Part shown: positions 15,736 through 25,877 of the stretch, one piece after another
Numbering within the stretch: the first letter of the stretch is position 1
Layout of the letters: every line of letters starts with the position of its first letter
NCBI GenBank assembly: GCA_036852015.1
Contig: JAANDG010000164.1
Span: 62,001 to 126,000 of the forward strand
Origin: Pelodera strongyloides
Taxonomy: Eukaryota > Nematoda > Chromadorea > Rhabditida > Rhabditidae
DNA length: 64,000 bases
Reading direction: 5' to 3'
The notes under the pieces: model-generated
Databases searched by the model: none
What the model saw: the letters and a program-made list of their open reading frames with translations, nothing else
Told to the model about the DNA's origin: nothing
Translations under genes and position numbers: made by a program

Positions 15736-18700
15736 TATTACAGGATTCTGCTTCGGCATGTGATATCCCCTTTGATATTTCTCTTTTGAATGGGGAAAGT
15801 CCATCTTCACCACGGAAGAACACCACAGACAATTCACTTCCCAAGAGGCAACCCTTACCACATGTGAGTTATCATTTAGTGTTATTAGTATATATAATGA
15901 CATAGTAAATGATTTTTAACATGGCTGACTAGTAACGTAGATAATTAATGTAATTGATATGAGGTCGATCTATAGATAGAATGAGAATCTGAAGCCTTGA
16001 TTGTGTGTATTTTATAAGTTCCAGAATAAATTTTGTGTGTATTATGTAGAATAAGTATTCAGTATTGCAGTCGTGTTCTGATTAATTATATCATAATTCA
16101 GGTGCGTGTCCGCGAACGTTTGGTGGCTCTTCTCTCCGCATCCGGGCTCCGAGTTGGTGTTCCGCATGCTCCGTCCGTTGTATTCTCACACTCCTCAGAG
16201 TTGGGTAGCGCGGCGAGCAGCACGGAGAGGATTTGCTCGAGCAGGTGTGTAGTCTGACTTCCTATTTTATTAATTAGATCTAGCTCCTTGTTAACCATTC
16301 GTATATAACAAGGACGATGATGGTGCAAATGTTGTTGTCATTTGTCACACAGGTTGGCTCAAGCAAATGGCACGTGTATCTCACAATTAGTGACGGTCTT
16401 TAATTGAACACTTAATGATAATTGTTTTCAAGGGACGTCGACAGTACGACATCATTGCCTGCAGATCCATCGGTTACGGATTCGTTCCCTAGGGTATTTA
16501 AGGTACATCTGAAAGATATTTATTGCATAATTTGTGTTTGTTCTCCAGTTCTACTGAATCTGAATATGAGACTTGTTGGTAGGCAAACATGGTCGTGATA
16601 CAATTGTCACTAGTTTTATTTTATTGTACGGAACTATTATTCATCATTCTAGGAGTTCGACTTCCTCGAGGCTGAGCATGATTCTGTCTCGGAGACTGCT
16701 GACTCCTGCTTCGGTTGGCTGAGCACGATGCGACCGACGAGTATAGCGGACCGGTGAGCAGTGGTTCTTAAAATTAGAAGTCTTACTATCGTTTATCGTA
16801 CCGTAGTCTTAATAGTTACCGTTTACGGTATTACTACTACTGTGACCATATGCACGAAGGCCGGGAATATTCTCCCAGCCTCCCAGTAGGAGGTGTGAGA
16901 ACGAGAGAGATCACACGAGTCAGAGACACGCAGAGACAAATTCTTCCACACGGGGAGGCTCCCGCTGTTGATGCGTACGGCCACTATGGTCCGTATCCGT
17001 GTACTGTAAGCTGCCGTAGTCTACCGGTTCCGGCAGATGATTGTTCAACAATTTTGTAAGTTAAATTACACGTGATGAAGTTTCTTCCCTGTTTAGTGAT
17101 CGTTCCGCTTCATCGGCTGCCGAGGAGGACCTAGAAGACGAGGCGGACGATGAGAGTAGTGAGGACACGAAGAGAAGTGGGAGTGGTCAGAGAACACATT
17201 CACCACACAGTCGGACGAGCACGAGCGATGAGAGGACGCCATGTCCAAGTGATGTGAGTATTATTGTATTATTTATTGAACTAAAACGCAAGTATTCAAA
17301 ATTCAAAGGGCTAAATTCAAAGGGATTAAAACAAATGATCTTGCCGAATCTCAACACCAACCAAAATGACAACATTGTTTTTTAGGTGGAAGAGGACGAC
17401 TTGGATCATATCAAAGAGGATGAGTGTGTATCGGAAGATGAAGAGGAGATGGAAGTCCTGTCACAGGTACGGTAACTTAATTATCTCAAAGATTAATTAT
17501 TTCAAAGACGGTAGCTTTAAGCGAAATACCGGCTGGTTTTTGAAACACATCGAGACATCGAGTAGTCCATTCTTATGCAGCTTATGCAAACGAACCTAAA
17601 TTATAATAAAAAATCGAGTAAAATCGAGCAAACTAGCATACAAACGTAAGATGCAGTTGTCCACGATGCGTTTCAAAAACCGGCAGGTATTTCGCTTTAA
17701 TTAACATGGCCAAGCAAACTACTAGCACTACATCATACAACTACGATGTCGCTCTCCACTCGTGGCTCGTGGCTGATGCTAATTTTTCTCGATTACTGTA
17801 ATTGGGTGTTTGTCCATTTCAAATAACTTTTCTAGAGAGTCGAATTGCGAAGCGAGCCCCGCAGTGAGTACGGTAGAAGTGATTTTGGACGCGAAGATGT
17901 CCGAAGTATGGTGGTGCCGGAGAATGCGAGCATTGGTGAGCAATGCTCTCTTGTTTTTGTATCCATATCCTTCCCATCATCCAGTTAGTTTAGGTTCAGT
18001 ATATACTAGCACCAGCGATGAGTAGACAACCACGTCGTATTGGTATAATGGTAGTAGTGCTAGTAGCTTATAATATAATAATAATATAATATTTATTACG
18101 CACACAAAAATGTACACGCTCAGTTTGTCGATAAAATACACAAAGGCATACAAAGCGAAGAAAAAAATGCAACAATGTACAGGAGTTCACACATTAAACG
18201 CTACGAACGGCTTGTTTGATATATGATCTGCGCCTCATTTTTGTTTTATCATTTACCCCCCCCCCCCCCCCCCCCCCCTGATTGTAAGTAAATTTATTTC
18301 CAGCCGGTTCCTCGTTCTACTGTCGGAGCGAAGTATCCGTTGACTATCCCCGTCTACCTCCGATATTAGTACAATGCTCACATCACATTGGAGGATCACA
18401 TGTGCGGTTTCCAAGCTATCTCACTTATTAAGAATTAGTATTTTGTGTCATATTTGTGTACGTTTCATATTTGCGAAAAGTTCTTGTTCATAAACTTTGT
18501 ACCCTGTCCGGATTCGAACCAGCAACCTTGTTGGTTCTTACTATAGTCTTGTGTTCTTTATAGATGGAGTCGTCATGGATCCGTGCCGTGTCTGAGTTGA
18601 ACGACGACCACGACGGCGAGATGACCGCCCACTCGACACTCATGCTCACCCAATTGTTTAGGGTCAGTGAATTGTATCATTACCTAGTTAGAGAATTCAG

Positions 18701-21501
18701 TGTTTTTTTTTGAAAAATGTGCTATGAGTCTTCGAAACAGCGCAATTTGTTGGTTAAAACTTAAAACATTAATGGGCTGGTTTGTAAAATTTTTGTTGCT
18801 GATTGTATCCTGTGCCTTCATTCTGAATGTCGAGACGGCAATTGAATATAATTTTAAGGGAAGGTAATTGATGTTGAGATAGTAGACGTGATTTCCGTGG
18901 TTTCAGTCGTGCTGTGCAAAGGTGTGCTCCCTCCTCCGTGATGCTTCACTCGTATTCGTCTCTTCCCCTCTGGGAAATGCCTTCAATTCAGCCCAGGCGG
19001 TACTCACCCGGGTGGCCGACTGCCCGTTCCTCTTTGTCACGGCACAATATGTGAGTTATTATTTGGCATTTTTGAAACAGATATTATTAGTCCATTAAGT
19101 AGATCGACTATTCAATTACCCAATTTTGACGTATTGTCTTTATGAGCGCCTAGGACCGAAATGTTGATGTATAAGATGAGATCCGTCGTCATGTATGCGA
19201 TTATCTTATTATATGAAAGAGTTTACTTTTTTGTTTGAAGCCGCGTGTGAACGTAACAAAGCCGATTCATGAAGAGTTGCTCGCAGAAATGGAATATACA
19301 AAACCTGTCTCCGGCGGGATTCGAACCCACCGTGAACGTGAACACACCTAACTCTTGCTTCACTGCCGAGCGCTCTGCCTGTTGAGATATGCTGCCTCAT
19401 AATGCGCGTTTCTCTCTGCTCTGCATAAGGGCACTTTCAATAGCAAATTTGCAGAATTAGAGTGAAAGGTAGGAATAGCGAGTTGTGTTTATTTTTCCAG
19501 AAATATATCTTAACAAGAGAAACAGTCGATTCCTCCCCGGCTCGTAACTTATACAAGAGTCTCATTAAATAGCAGCTCTCTTCTTTTGGTGTTTTATCTA
19601 GATTGCGTCTTTTAGCTCGTACGATCCGGAACCCTACAACGACTCAAGTTGTCTCTCTGTGAACTTCGTGAACATTTTGAAACATTTAGCGAGAGAAGGG
19701 AGCAGAGTATGAGGGTCAGTTATATCTTATATCTGTTGTTGTTGTTGTTAGAAATGTGCTTATGAACAGGCCTTGGGTGAACATGGTTTGTTTCTTTCTC
19801 CTTATTCTAAACTCTTTGTGTACATGAAATGATGTTTTAGGCTCTGACTGCGGTGAAATCAGCGCAAAAATTAAGTGTTCTGGGTGGATCGACCAGCTCA
19901 TTGAATAGTATCAACCCGAGACAAACTGTGAGTGGAAGGAATTTATATCTCTATTCTGTAGTATTTACTCGTATTGTTTTTCTGTATTATGTACATTAGT
20001 TATTAGTTATTGGTATTCGCTAGTTGCCTTTATTAACTATACTATAATTTTGACCTCAACTTTAAGTATTGACATGTACGTTCATCTGTTCAATTTACTA
20101 CTTTTCAGGAGCACGATCTAGCCAAGTCCCTTCATAAGCTCTTCTTCCAACTAATGTTAATGAATGACTCACTGTGTGATATGGTCAGAACAGTGCGCGA
20201 TTCACATAATGCCCAGGTATATATGTTTTGTGTTAAATTTTGAATCTGCCGTGTTTTTAATGTTAATTTTTGGAATATGATGTTGTTCATGGTTGACTAC
20301 TAATTGCTTTTGCTTCAGGACTTTTCATTGTCTCCGGCCGTGTTGTGTCTGCAGCGAGAATTGTTGCAATGTGCTGCCGACCTTCCCGGTGAAGCGTTGC
20401 TACCGAGGGATTCGTATGCTGATTCACTCCTACTTCTCATCGCCAATAAGCAACACGCGCAAGCAATTGCTGCGGTCAGGCAATTGAGGTATAGTATAGT
20501 CTAATTATCGGTAATTCTCTTGTTCTTATTTTGAGTAGGTTTCTTTCCTGAGTTAAGTTAAGTGAACCAGCAAGACCATTGAGATTGGATATCTGGAACA
20601 GACTTTTGTAGGTCATCATAGCTAAAGTATAAGTTGAACGATGAAAAATCAGCGGACTCTCCTAGTCTTATTTGTTGCAAGGTGTGTTAGATGCTTTCCC
20701 GATGCTTTCCGACAACTGCGGCGCTGTGGAATAAATAATATATACGTCATTAAAATATTTTTAATTTTTTAAAGAAGCAGATCTACACTTTAGGCCAATG
20801 TGCGGAGTGTTGTGAGGTTGTGAGATGGATGAATATAATAACTTAAATATTGAACGATGAAGGCCGTTGAAATCAAGTCTGAATGAGCCATTGCCTTACA
20901 GTGCTTTCACATTTCAGAACGAATGGTGGTGCTGAGTGGGGTTGTTGTGAGGTGGTGGACGTGGACGTGCTCCTCCTCCTCTTTTGTCGATCACACACAA
21001 TGAGAGCATGGGCAGTGGTTGGAGCAGAGGAGTCAGCACTTGGAACACAGGTACCCATTGCTAATTTATTCCGGAATGGTAGTACTACGATAGAATGACC
21101 TTTCATGTGGTGGCAGGTTATCCCACCGACTATGTACTTCATTCTGGTTAGAGGCGCACGTCGAGTGATTTCTTACATTTTACAAAGTGTTGTTAGAAGT
21201 CAGTTCCTTAGATGCCTTTGACAGAGGTATCGAAAATGGGAGAATTGTAGTTATTAACTATTACTAATTGCAGAGTCAACTTCTCCGGGAGGCGAATGCA
21301 GACCTAGCGAGTGCAGTCCGTCGAGCGGGCACCATTGACGCGGGAGGTTCCCTGGGAATTGCCAGTGGGGCGGGCACCGTGGTCTCGACTGGGAGGGCGC
21401 CTACAGTATCCTCACTCACTGATTCGTTCTCCAAGATTACGGGACCCGCTGGGAGTGATAGTCCCTCATTCTCACAGAGATCTGATTTTTATGGGATGTA
21501 A
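1..21501 (+). CDS. fry: Furry homologue (FRY/SAX-2), partial, 5' end outside window
   Basis: Large HEAT/armadillo-like scaffold that in other animals works with NDR-family kinases in cell polarity, neurite patterning and dendrite tiling. Sixty-two exons join in phase to about 2,180 codons and follow the FRY order: GFALVMLCQIRVQ (609), the SLWQKYLLL block (2234), QLAKAYPQWTITVFS then LLPWIDNLELVD (5536-5906), LLLNNLMYLT (6177), the mid domain, EFDFLEAEHDS (16653), an acidic stretch (17097-17466) and the MOR2-PAG1-type C-terminal region to TAA at 21499. Exons: 1-33, 273-379, 609-713, 881-970, 1122-1267, 1550-1642, 1845-1933, 2234-2339, 2729-2874, 3005-3093, 3174-3256, 3443-3539, 3757-3823, 3939-4066, 4380-4526, 4767-4871, 5072-5238, 5339-5404, 5536-5657, 5784-5906, 6177-6265, 6519-6632, 6745-6851, 7116-7179, 7453-7559, 7715-7804, 9608-9685, 10061-10205, 10434-10495, 10687-10785, 10960-11040, 11214-11295, 11438-11560, 11755-11907, 12038-12158, 12373-12490, 12616-12700, 12917-13028, 13180-13238, 13383-13409, 13449-13580, 13664-13726, 13756-13830, 14006-14131, 14234-14341, 14503-14610, 15744-15863, 16102-16244, 16433-16502, 16653-16753, 17097-17253, 17386-17466, 17836-17935, 18304-18368, 18564-18662, 18907-19050, 19616-19714, 19841-19927, 20109-20216, 20319-20488, 20918-21050, 21274-21501. 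The donor after 13726 (GTCTGA) is weak; 13714 is an alternative. Confidence 0.93.
43..205. repeat. GT-rich microsatellite in a furry intron
   Basis: Imperfect (GT)n and GTGTGTATGTGTTTATAGTG units fill the first full intron. The apparent Cys/Val-rich reading frames here are low-complexity artefacts. Confidence 0.8.
7805..9607. other. Large furry intron, no gene recognised
   Basis: This 1.8 kb intron separates furry exons 26 and 27. It is AT-rich up to about 8,900. From about 8,920 to 9,330 it becomes purine-rich on the + strand with recurring AAAAAGTG and AGTGC motifs. Open frames on both strands in that stretch follow from the base composition and match no family I recognise. Confidence 0.6.
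11598..11690. repeat. CT microsatellite in a furry intron
   Basis: Runs of CTCTCT with TTTCT and CCCC interruptions lie between exons 33 and 34. The Ser/Leu-rich and Arg/Glu-rich frames over it are repeat translations. Confidence 0.85.
15009..15077 (-). repeat. tRNA-like sequence (SINE head or tRNA pseudogene)
   Basis: On the minus strand an A-box match (TAGCGCAGTGG) is followed by a B-box match (GGTTCGAACCC) at tRNA-like spacing. It lies inside furry intron 46. No convincing acceptor-stem pairing or functional anticodon loop was found, so a tRNA-derived repeat is more likely than a working tRNA. Confidence 0.6.
15555..15625 (-). repeat. tRNA-like sequence, second copy in the same intron
   Basis: Minus strand A box TGGCTCAATGC and B box GGTTCGACCCC about 40 bases apart. 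It sits 500 bp from the tRNA-like sequence at 15,009-15,077 but is clearly diverged from it, so this is not a simple tandem copy. Confidence 0.5.
15688..15737. repeat. (ATT)n microsatellite abutting a splice acceptor
   Basis: About sixteen ATT units run to within six bases of the AG that begins furry exon 47 at 15,744. They stand where the polypyrimidine tract would be. Confidence 0.9.
17516..17700. mobile_element. Palindromic MITE, TTTAAAGCGAAAT class
   Basis: Left end reads TTTAAGCGAAATACCGGC and right end is its inverse, GCCGGTATTTCGCTTTAA with one change. The arms continue through TTTTTGAAAC / GTTTCAAAAA. Length about 185 bp. It lies in the intron after furry exon 52. Related copies lie at 36,898, 52,853, 55,280, 56,755 and 60,150. 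Confidence 0.85.
18256..18278. repeat. Poly-C tract (23 C)
   Basis: An uninterrupted run of 23 cytosines lies about 25 bases upstream of furry exon 54. Its length is likely to vary between individuals and between assemblies. Confidence 0.9.
18500..18530 (-). repeat. Isolated B-box-like tRNA fragment
   Basis: Minus strand GGTTCGAATCCGG is a full B-box match, but no A box is found upstream. It may be a truncated tRNA-derived repeat or chance. Confidence 0.3.
19308..19400 (-). repeat. tRNA-like sequence with intact T-arm
   Basis: Minus strand T-arm GTGGG-TTCGAAT-CCCGC pairs fully, and an A-box-like TATCTCAACAGG lies upstream with a short D-stem. The 5' and 3' ends do not form an acceptor stem. 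I read it as a tRNA-derived SINE head or tRNA pseudogene in a furry intron. Confidence 0.5.
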
Positions 21502-22001
21502 GGAATTTTTTGTGTATAAGTTGATTGGAGAGCTGAGCAGTTTGGAGACATCTATAAAAATGGTCTCTTTTGAATTTACCATTTCCTCTTTTCCGATTTG
21601 AGCTTACTTACCAGTGTGTTATGGTATTATTAGGTGCTTACTGTCATTTCTTGGCCTGTAAATTATTTCCTGAGTTATATGGTTAATTCTTTTTTTTTCG
21701 TAATGTTTTTGCACAATTTGAAACATTCCTAGTTAAATGGTTTATTGATATTTTATTCCGAAGTCTTGATTTAATTTTATTCAATTTTTTTGGGGACTAC
21801 TGTATATGTCCAATTAATTGATACACGTTGTATTCGACCTACCTAATTTTTGTTCCACCAAGTATGTTTGTTGTAGATGTTGTCGCGAATATCAACTATC
21901 TTCCGTTAGTGTACATTATGTACATTCTCGTCATATAGATTCTAACCTACTCTTATTTTTAAGGAAATTGCTTTAATTTTATAAAAGAGTTGAGATTATT
22001 T

Positions 22002-22007
22002 AATAAA
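22002..22007 (+). terminator. poly(A) signal AATAAA for the furry gene
   Basis: AATAAA lies about 500 bp after the furry stop codon, in an AT-rich 3' UTR with no other gene between. It is the first canonical hexamer seen after the stop. Confidence 0.55.
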
Positions 22008-23284
22008 ATAGTTTATTATTCTTGTGTAAATTAGACGTATGGAGTTACGGTGGGTTGTGAGCTGTCAGTGTTTAGCAGGGAAGTTTAGATGGTTGGCGTT
22101 CGTCAACTCCGCAGTTGGCGACGCGCACCTACCGCGGAAAAACGGCGTGCGGCGTTTGTGCCAACAGTGTGCAAGTGGAGTTTTACGCTTTTCGCTCAAC
22201 CCGCGCACAGTAGGCATAGGCAGGCAGTTTGTCGTTTGACCTCATTTGGTTAGTCATGGTTTATTTAAAAGATGTTTATTCATAAGTCATGCTTTATTTA
22301 AAAGACGTTTATTCATGCAAGTAGGCTACATTATTCATTGTTTATTTTGGCCAACAAGATCAAGACGGTCCTAATTATAGAAACAGTGGTATGTTTTCCC
22401 GGGAAAGGCGTTTTATTGCTAGGTGAAGTAGAAACATTTGTGAAAGCTCGCTTTACTTGATATCGTACTTATTGACCGAGGACCCTTTTTTGCTGTTCTT
22501 TTCAAAGATTCGAATTTTAGAGGGGGTAACTCAATTGGACTATTTGTTTGTATTTCGTGTATGTAAACAGTTGATTGGAAAAGAGAAAGAAAGTTAATAT
22601 TGACCGAAAGTTGAGAAAAAGTCGGTAAATATACTGTACTCTTATTTCCAGTAGAGAAGACTTACGTGAAAAGTTCGAAAATGTCGAGTGTTTTTTTTTT
22701 GTTGGAAAGTTCAATTTGAGGTCGAGGATTTTTTGTTCAGTTATGTGTATGTAATAAAAACCTGACCCTCGTTTTTAATTGGAATATTTCGTCCGCAGAA
22801 TGTCGTCACTTGGTAATTACCCAGGTTTTCAATACACAAAACAACAAAAGAATAACAAGGGATTTACTGCATTGAAACCGGTTTAGGACAAATTGCAAAC
22901 CATGTTGGCTGAAGTTATATCGTTATATGCAACAAAATAAAGATAGACTATAATAACTATAATCGATATTTAACAATAGGGAAGTATAATAGTAAAATTT
23001 TTGTTAAACAACTTACTTAAACATCGAATGATGCCCGCAGGATAATTAGATCATTAGCTCAACACATATTATTCTGATACTTGGGGTACCTTCTACCTTC
23101 CCTTTTTCCGCTGTCAGCGGTTAGGAGTTAGGAGGGATGATTGATTTGGAAGATTTTTGACAGTTGAACTTAGAATTATTATCACGAAAGTATTGCTCGG
23201 GAATTCCACATATGTATACATAAGATAAGTTATTACTAATTGTTAGCGAATCGAAACTACCGGATTAACCACAAATAGTTTCTA

Positions 23285-23480
23285 CCGAAAAAGCCACCGG
23301 GAGACTGGTCATCGACCGTTTGACGTCCAGTGGGTGGCCAGTTGCTGACAGTTTTCGAGAAAACTTGGTCACCACGAGGTCACGAAATGGTCACCGAGTG
23401 GTTTGTCCCACGGAAAAACCGATAACCGTCGCCCATTTGGCCCCACCCGTTTCTTCCGTGGCCCTTCTTTTTGCAAGATT
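23285..23480. mobile_element. Element of the GGTCACGAA family, in duplication copy 1 only
   Basis: Contains short repeated words such as GGTCACCA, GGTCACGAAATGGTCACC and GGTGGCCAGT, also found at 58,780-58,920 and 63,340-63,540. It is absent from the matching position of the second duplicated unit, so it inserted after the duplication or was lost from copy 2. Confidence 0.6.
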
Positions 23481-24014
23481 TTTTCGGTGGCAGGAATAAG
23501 TTGATACTGAATTTTGTGCTTCCGGAGCACAAATCGGTCACTGAAGTGCTCATTTTAATGAGTCACCAGCCAGTTCAAAACTACAACACCAGAGATCTGA
23601 ATCTCGATTGTTGACTCTCTCGAACTCGGTATAGTTTTTTATTTCTCTATTTTCTATTTTCATAGTTTATGATTATTAGGCCCCCTCCTCTCTCTCTCTC
23701 TCTCTCTCTCTCGCTCTCTCTCCCTCTCTCTCTCATGCATGGAACATATGTATGCAGTTGTGTTTTGCTACGTGAGTTATAAACATGCATGTAAATATGT
23801 GATTGGAAAAGAGAACCGACAGTTGAGAAAAAGTCGGTAAATATACTGTACTCTTATTTCCAGTAGAAAAGACAGTTACGTGAACAGGTCGAAAATATTG
23901 AGTGTTTTTTTTTGTTGGAAAGTTCAAAGGCCGGATCAATTCCGGACTCAATTTTACTTGATTTATTTCTTCAAGTGTGTATTATAAAAGCATGACCCTT
24001 GTGTTTATTTTAAG

Positions 24015-24305
24015 GCTAATTGGCTAATTGTACATATGATTGCATGACTGCAAGTCAAGTTGACTGCAAGTATTTTTATAAGAGCCAAAACAAAGCATGC
24101 ATCAACTTATGTTATGGGGCCTCCAAGCTCAAAATTCATGTTCGTTTTAAAAGAAAGTATCCGTTATACAGTGCAGTCAGATGCAGTCAACTTGCAGTCA
24201 ACTTTTCTGTAGTCTCAAATTTTGCAGTCATTTGTTTAATTTTGCATTCAACCGGTGGCTGCAGCCAATTTTGCAGTCGTGGCAGTCATGCAGTCATATG
24301 AACAA
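24015..24305. mobile_element. MITE with GACTGCATGAC-type inverted ends, in duplication copy 2 only
   Basis: The left end (CATATGATTGCATGACTGC) and right end (GCAGTCATGCAGTCATATG) are inverse copies. Inside, GCAGTCA words recur in both orientations. The element interrupts a block that is continuous in copy 1 at about 22,770. Confidence 0.75.
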
Positions 24306-25203
24306 TTGGACATTTTTAATTGGAATATTTTGTCCACATAATGTCGTCACTTGGTAATTACCCAGGATTTCAAGTTTCAATAGATAAACAACAAAAGAAT
24401 AACAAGGGATTTACTGCGTTGAAACCGGTTTAGGACAAATTGGAAACCATGTTGGCTGAATTTCGATGCAACAAAAAAATAAAGATTTTTTAAAAAATAA
24501 AGAAGAAATAAAGGTTTATAGAGACTATAAACTATAAACTACAATTTATATTATTAATAATAAACAATGATAAAAATTTCCAAATAAAGTGCCGAAACAA
24601 CCCCACTAATTGTAAGAATAGATTGGGTAAAATTGGGTGACTAGCTTATTTCTGGATCTTTGGATACACTCTTTTCCTAGAATTAAATTTAGAAGTGTTG
24701 GCGCAGGAATTCCCATATAGACATAAGTTATTCAAAATTATTTGTTGACACTGAGTAAATCACATGATTATGATGAACGCGCTGAAAAGCATGACTGTAA
24801 AACCGCATGTCATAAGTCATAACAATCAGAATGGAACAGTTTTGGACTTCTTTGTGGAATTAGTACAAACCGAAGTTTCTTGCCCCGCTACGGAAATTGA
24901 TTCATTGATCCATAAATACAAGTATAATAAATAACCTAGACTACCTAGAGAGGGTGGGTACTCGCCTGTTAGATTCTACTTATGCGCGGAGCTTATATTT
25001 CCGTAAATATTTGCTTTTTTCAGGAAATAAGTTGATTCCGAATTTTGTGCTTCCGGAGCACAATTCGGTCACTGAAAAGCTGGGGGTTTATGAGTCACAT
25101 GGTTCAAAACTACAACGCCAGAGATCTGAAACTCTACTGTTGACTCTCTCTCGAACTCGGTATAGTGCCATTCTATTTTCTATTTTCATAGATTTTGATT
25201 TGT

Positions 25204-25234
<31 letters not shown>

Positions 25235-25377
25235 CCGTACCTCTTTATCTTTGTACTTCTACTCTATCTCTCTCATGCTTGGGACATAAAATCCCACAAA
25301 ACTTCAGCGAATCACAAACAATTTCCCAATTTCAATTTGACGATTTGGCCTTTTCGCGCACTCTGTTATTATCAAAA

Positions 25378-25386
25378 TGTTCTTTC

Positions 25387-25439
<53 letters not shown>

Positions 25440-25440
25440 A
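25378..25440. repeat. (CTGT)n / (CT)n microsatellite
   Basis: About eight CTGT units followed by CT units, shortly upstream of the pepsin-inhibitor-like gene. Confidence 0.85.
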
Positions 25441-25877
25441 CCTCCCATCGCCTGTCGATGAATTCTCTCGGATGTTATGTATTTAACTGGCAGTTCGAAT
25501 GGCATCTCCGCCTTTCATTCTGATTCAGAGAGAGACAGTAGTTGCCAGATACCACTGTCCGTGCGATCACGTTACCGTACTTCATTTCGTTACAGTATGA
25601 TTCGCGGCGCATGCGAGGTTTCCTCAACATATGTGTTAGCCATGCTGATTAACAAATCAGTGCTTAGTACCCTCATTTATGTAACTATGTGCCTCGTTCA
25701 AGATCACGTCGTCCCCCTTTTGTTCAAGGTTCTAACAAACACGATTTTTCTTTTAGCCGTGCACATTCGTAAATTATAACATCCTGATTCTGTCTGTTCT
25801 TGAACGCCAAAATTTAAACACTTTTTATTTGCTCATGTGTATATCGAATCACTTATTCGTCCTTTCGTTTTCAGATA

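Larger units (their letters stand above)
22550..25285. repeat. Diverged tandem duplication, two copies
   Basis: Four blocks occur twice in the same order and orientation: 22,565-22,720 with 23,800-23,930; 22,780-22,930 with 24,315-24,465; 23,490-23,640 with 25,020-25,175; and the CT tract at 23,685 with that at 25,203. Unit length is about 1.25 kb in copy 1 and 1.5 kb in copy 2. No gene is seen in either copy. Confidence 0.85.

Noticed and set aside
15668..15740. Poly-Asn tract in a minus-strand open frame (15,490-15,903)
   Set aside because: It is the (ATT)n microsatellite read backwards through furry exon 47.
18040..18065. tRNA-Gly/Asp-like start (TGGTATAATGGTAG)
   Set aside because: No B box or T-arm follows; the next sequence is AT-repeat.
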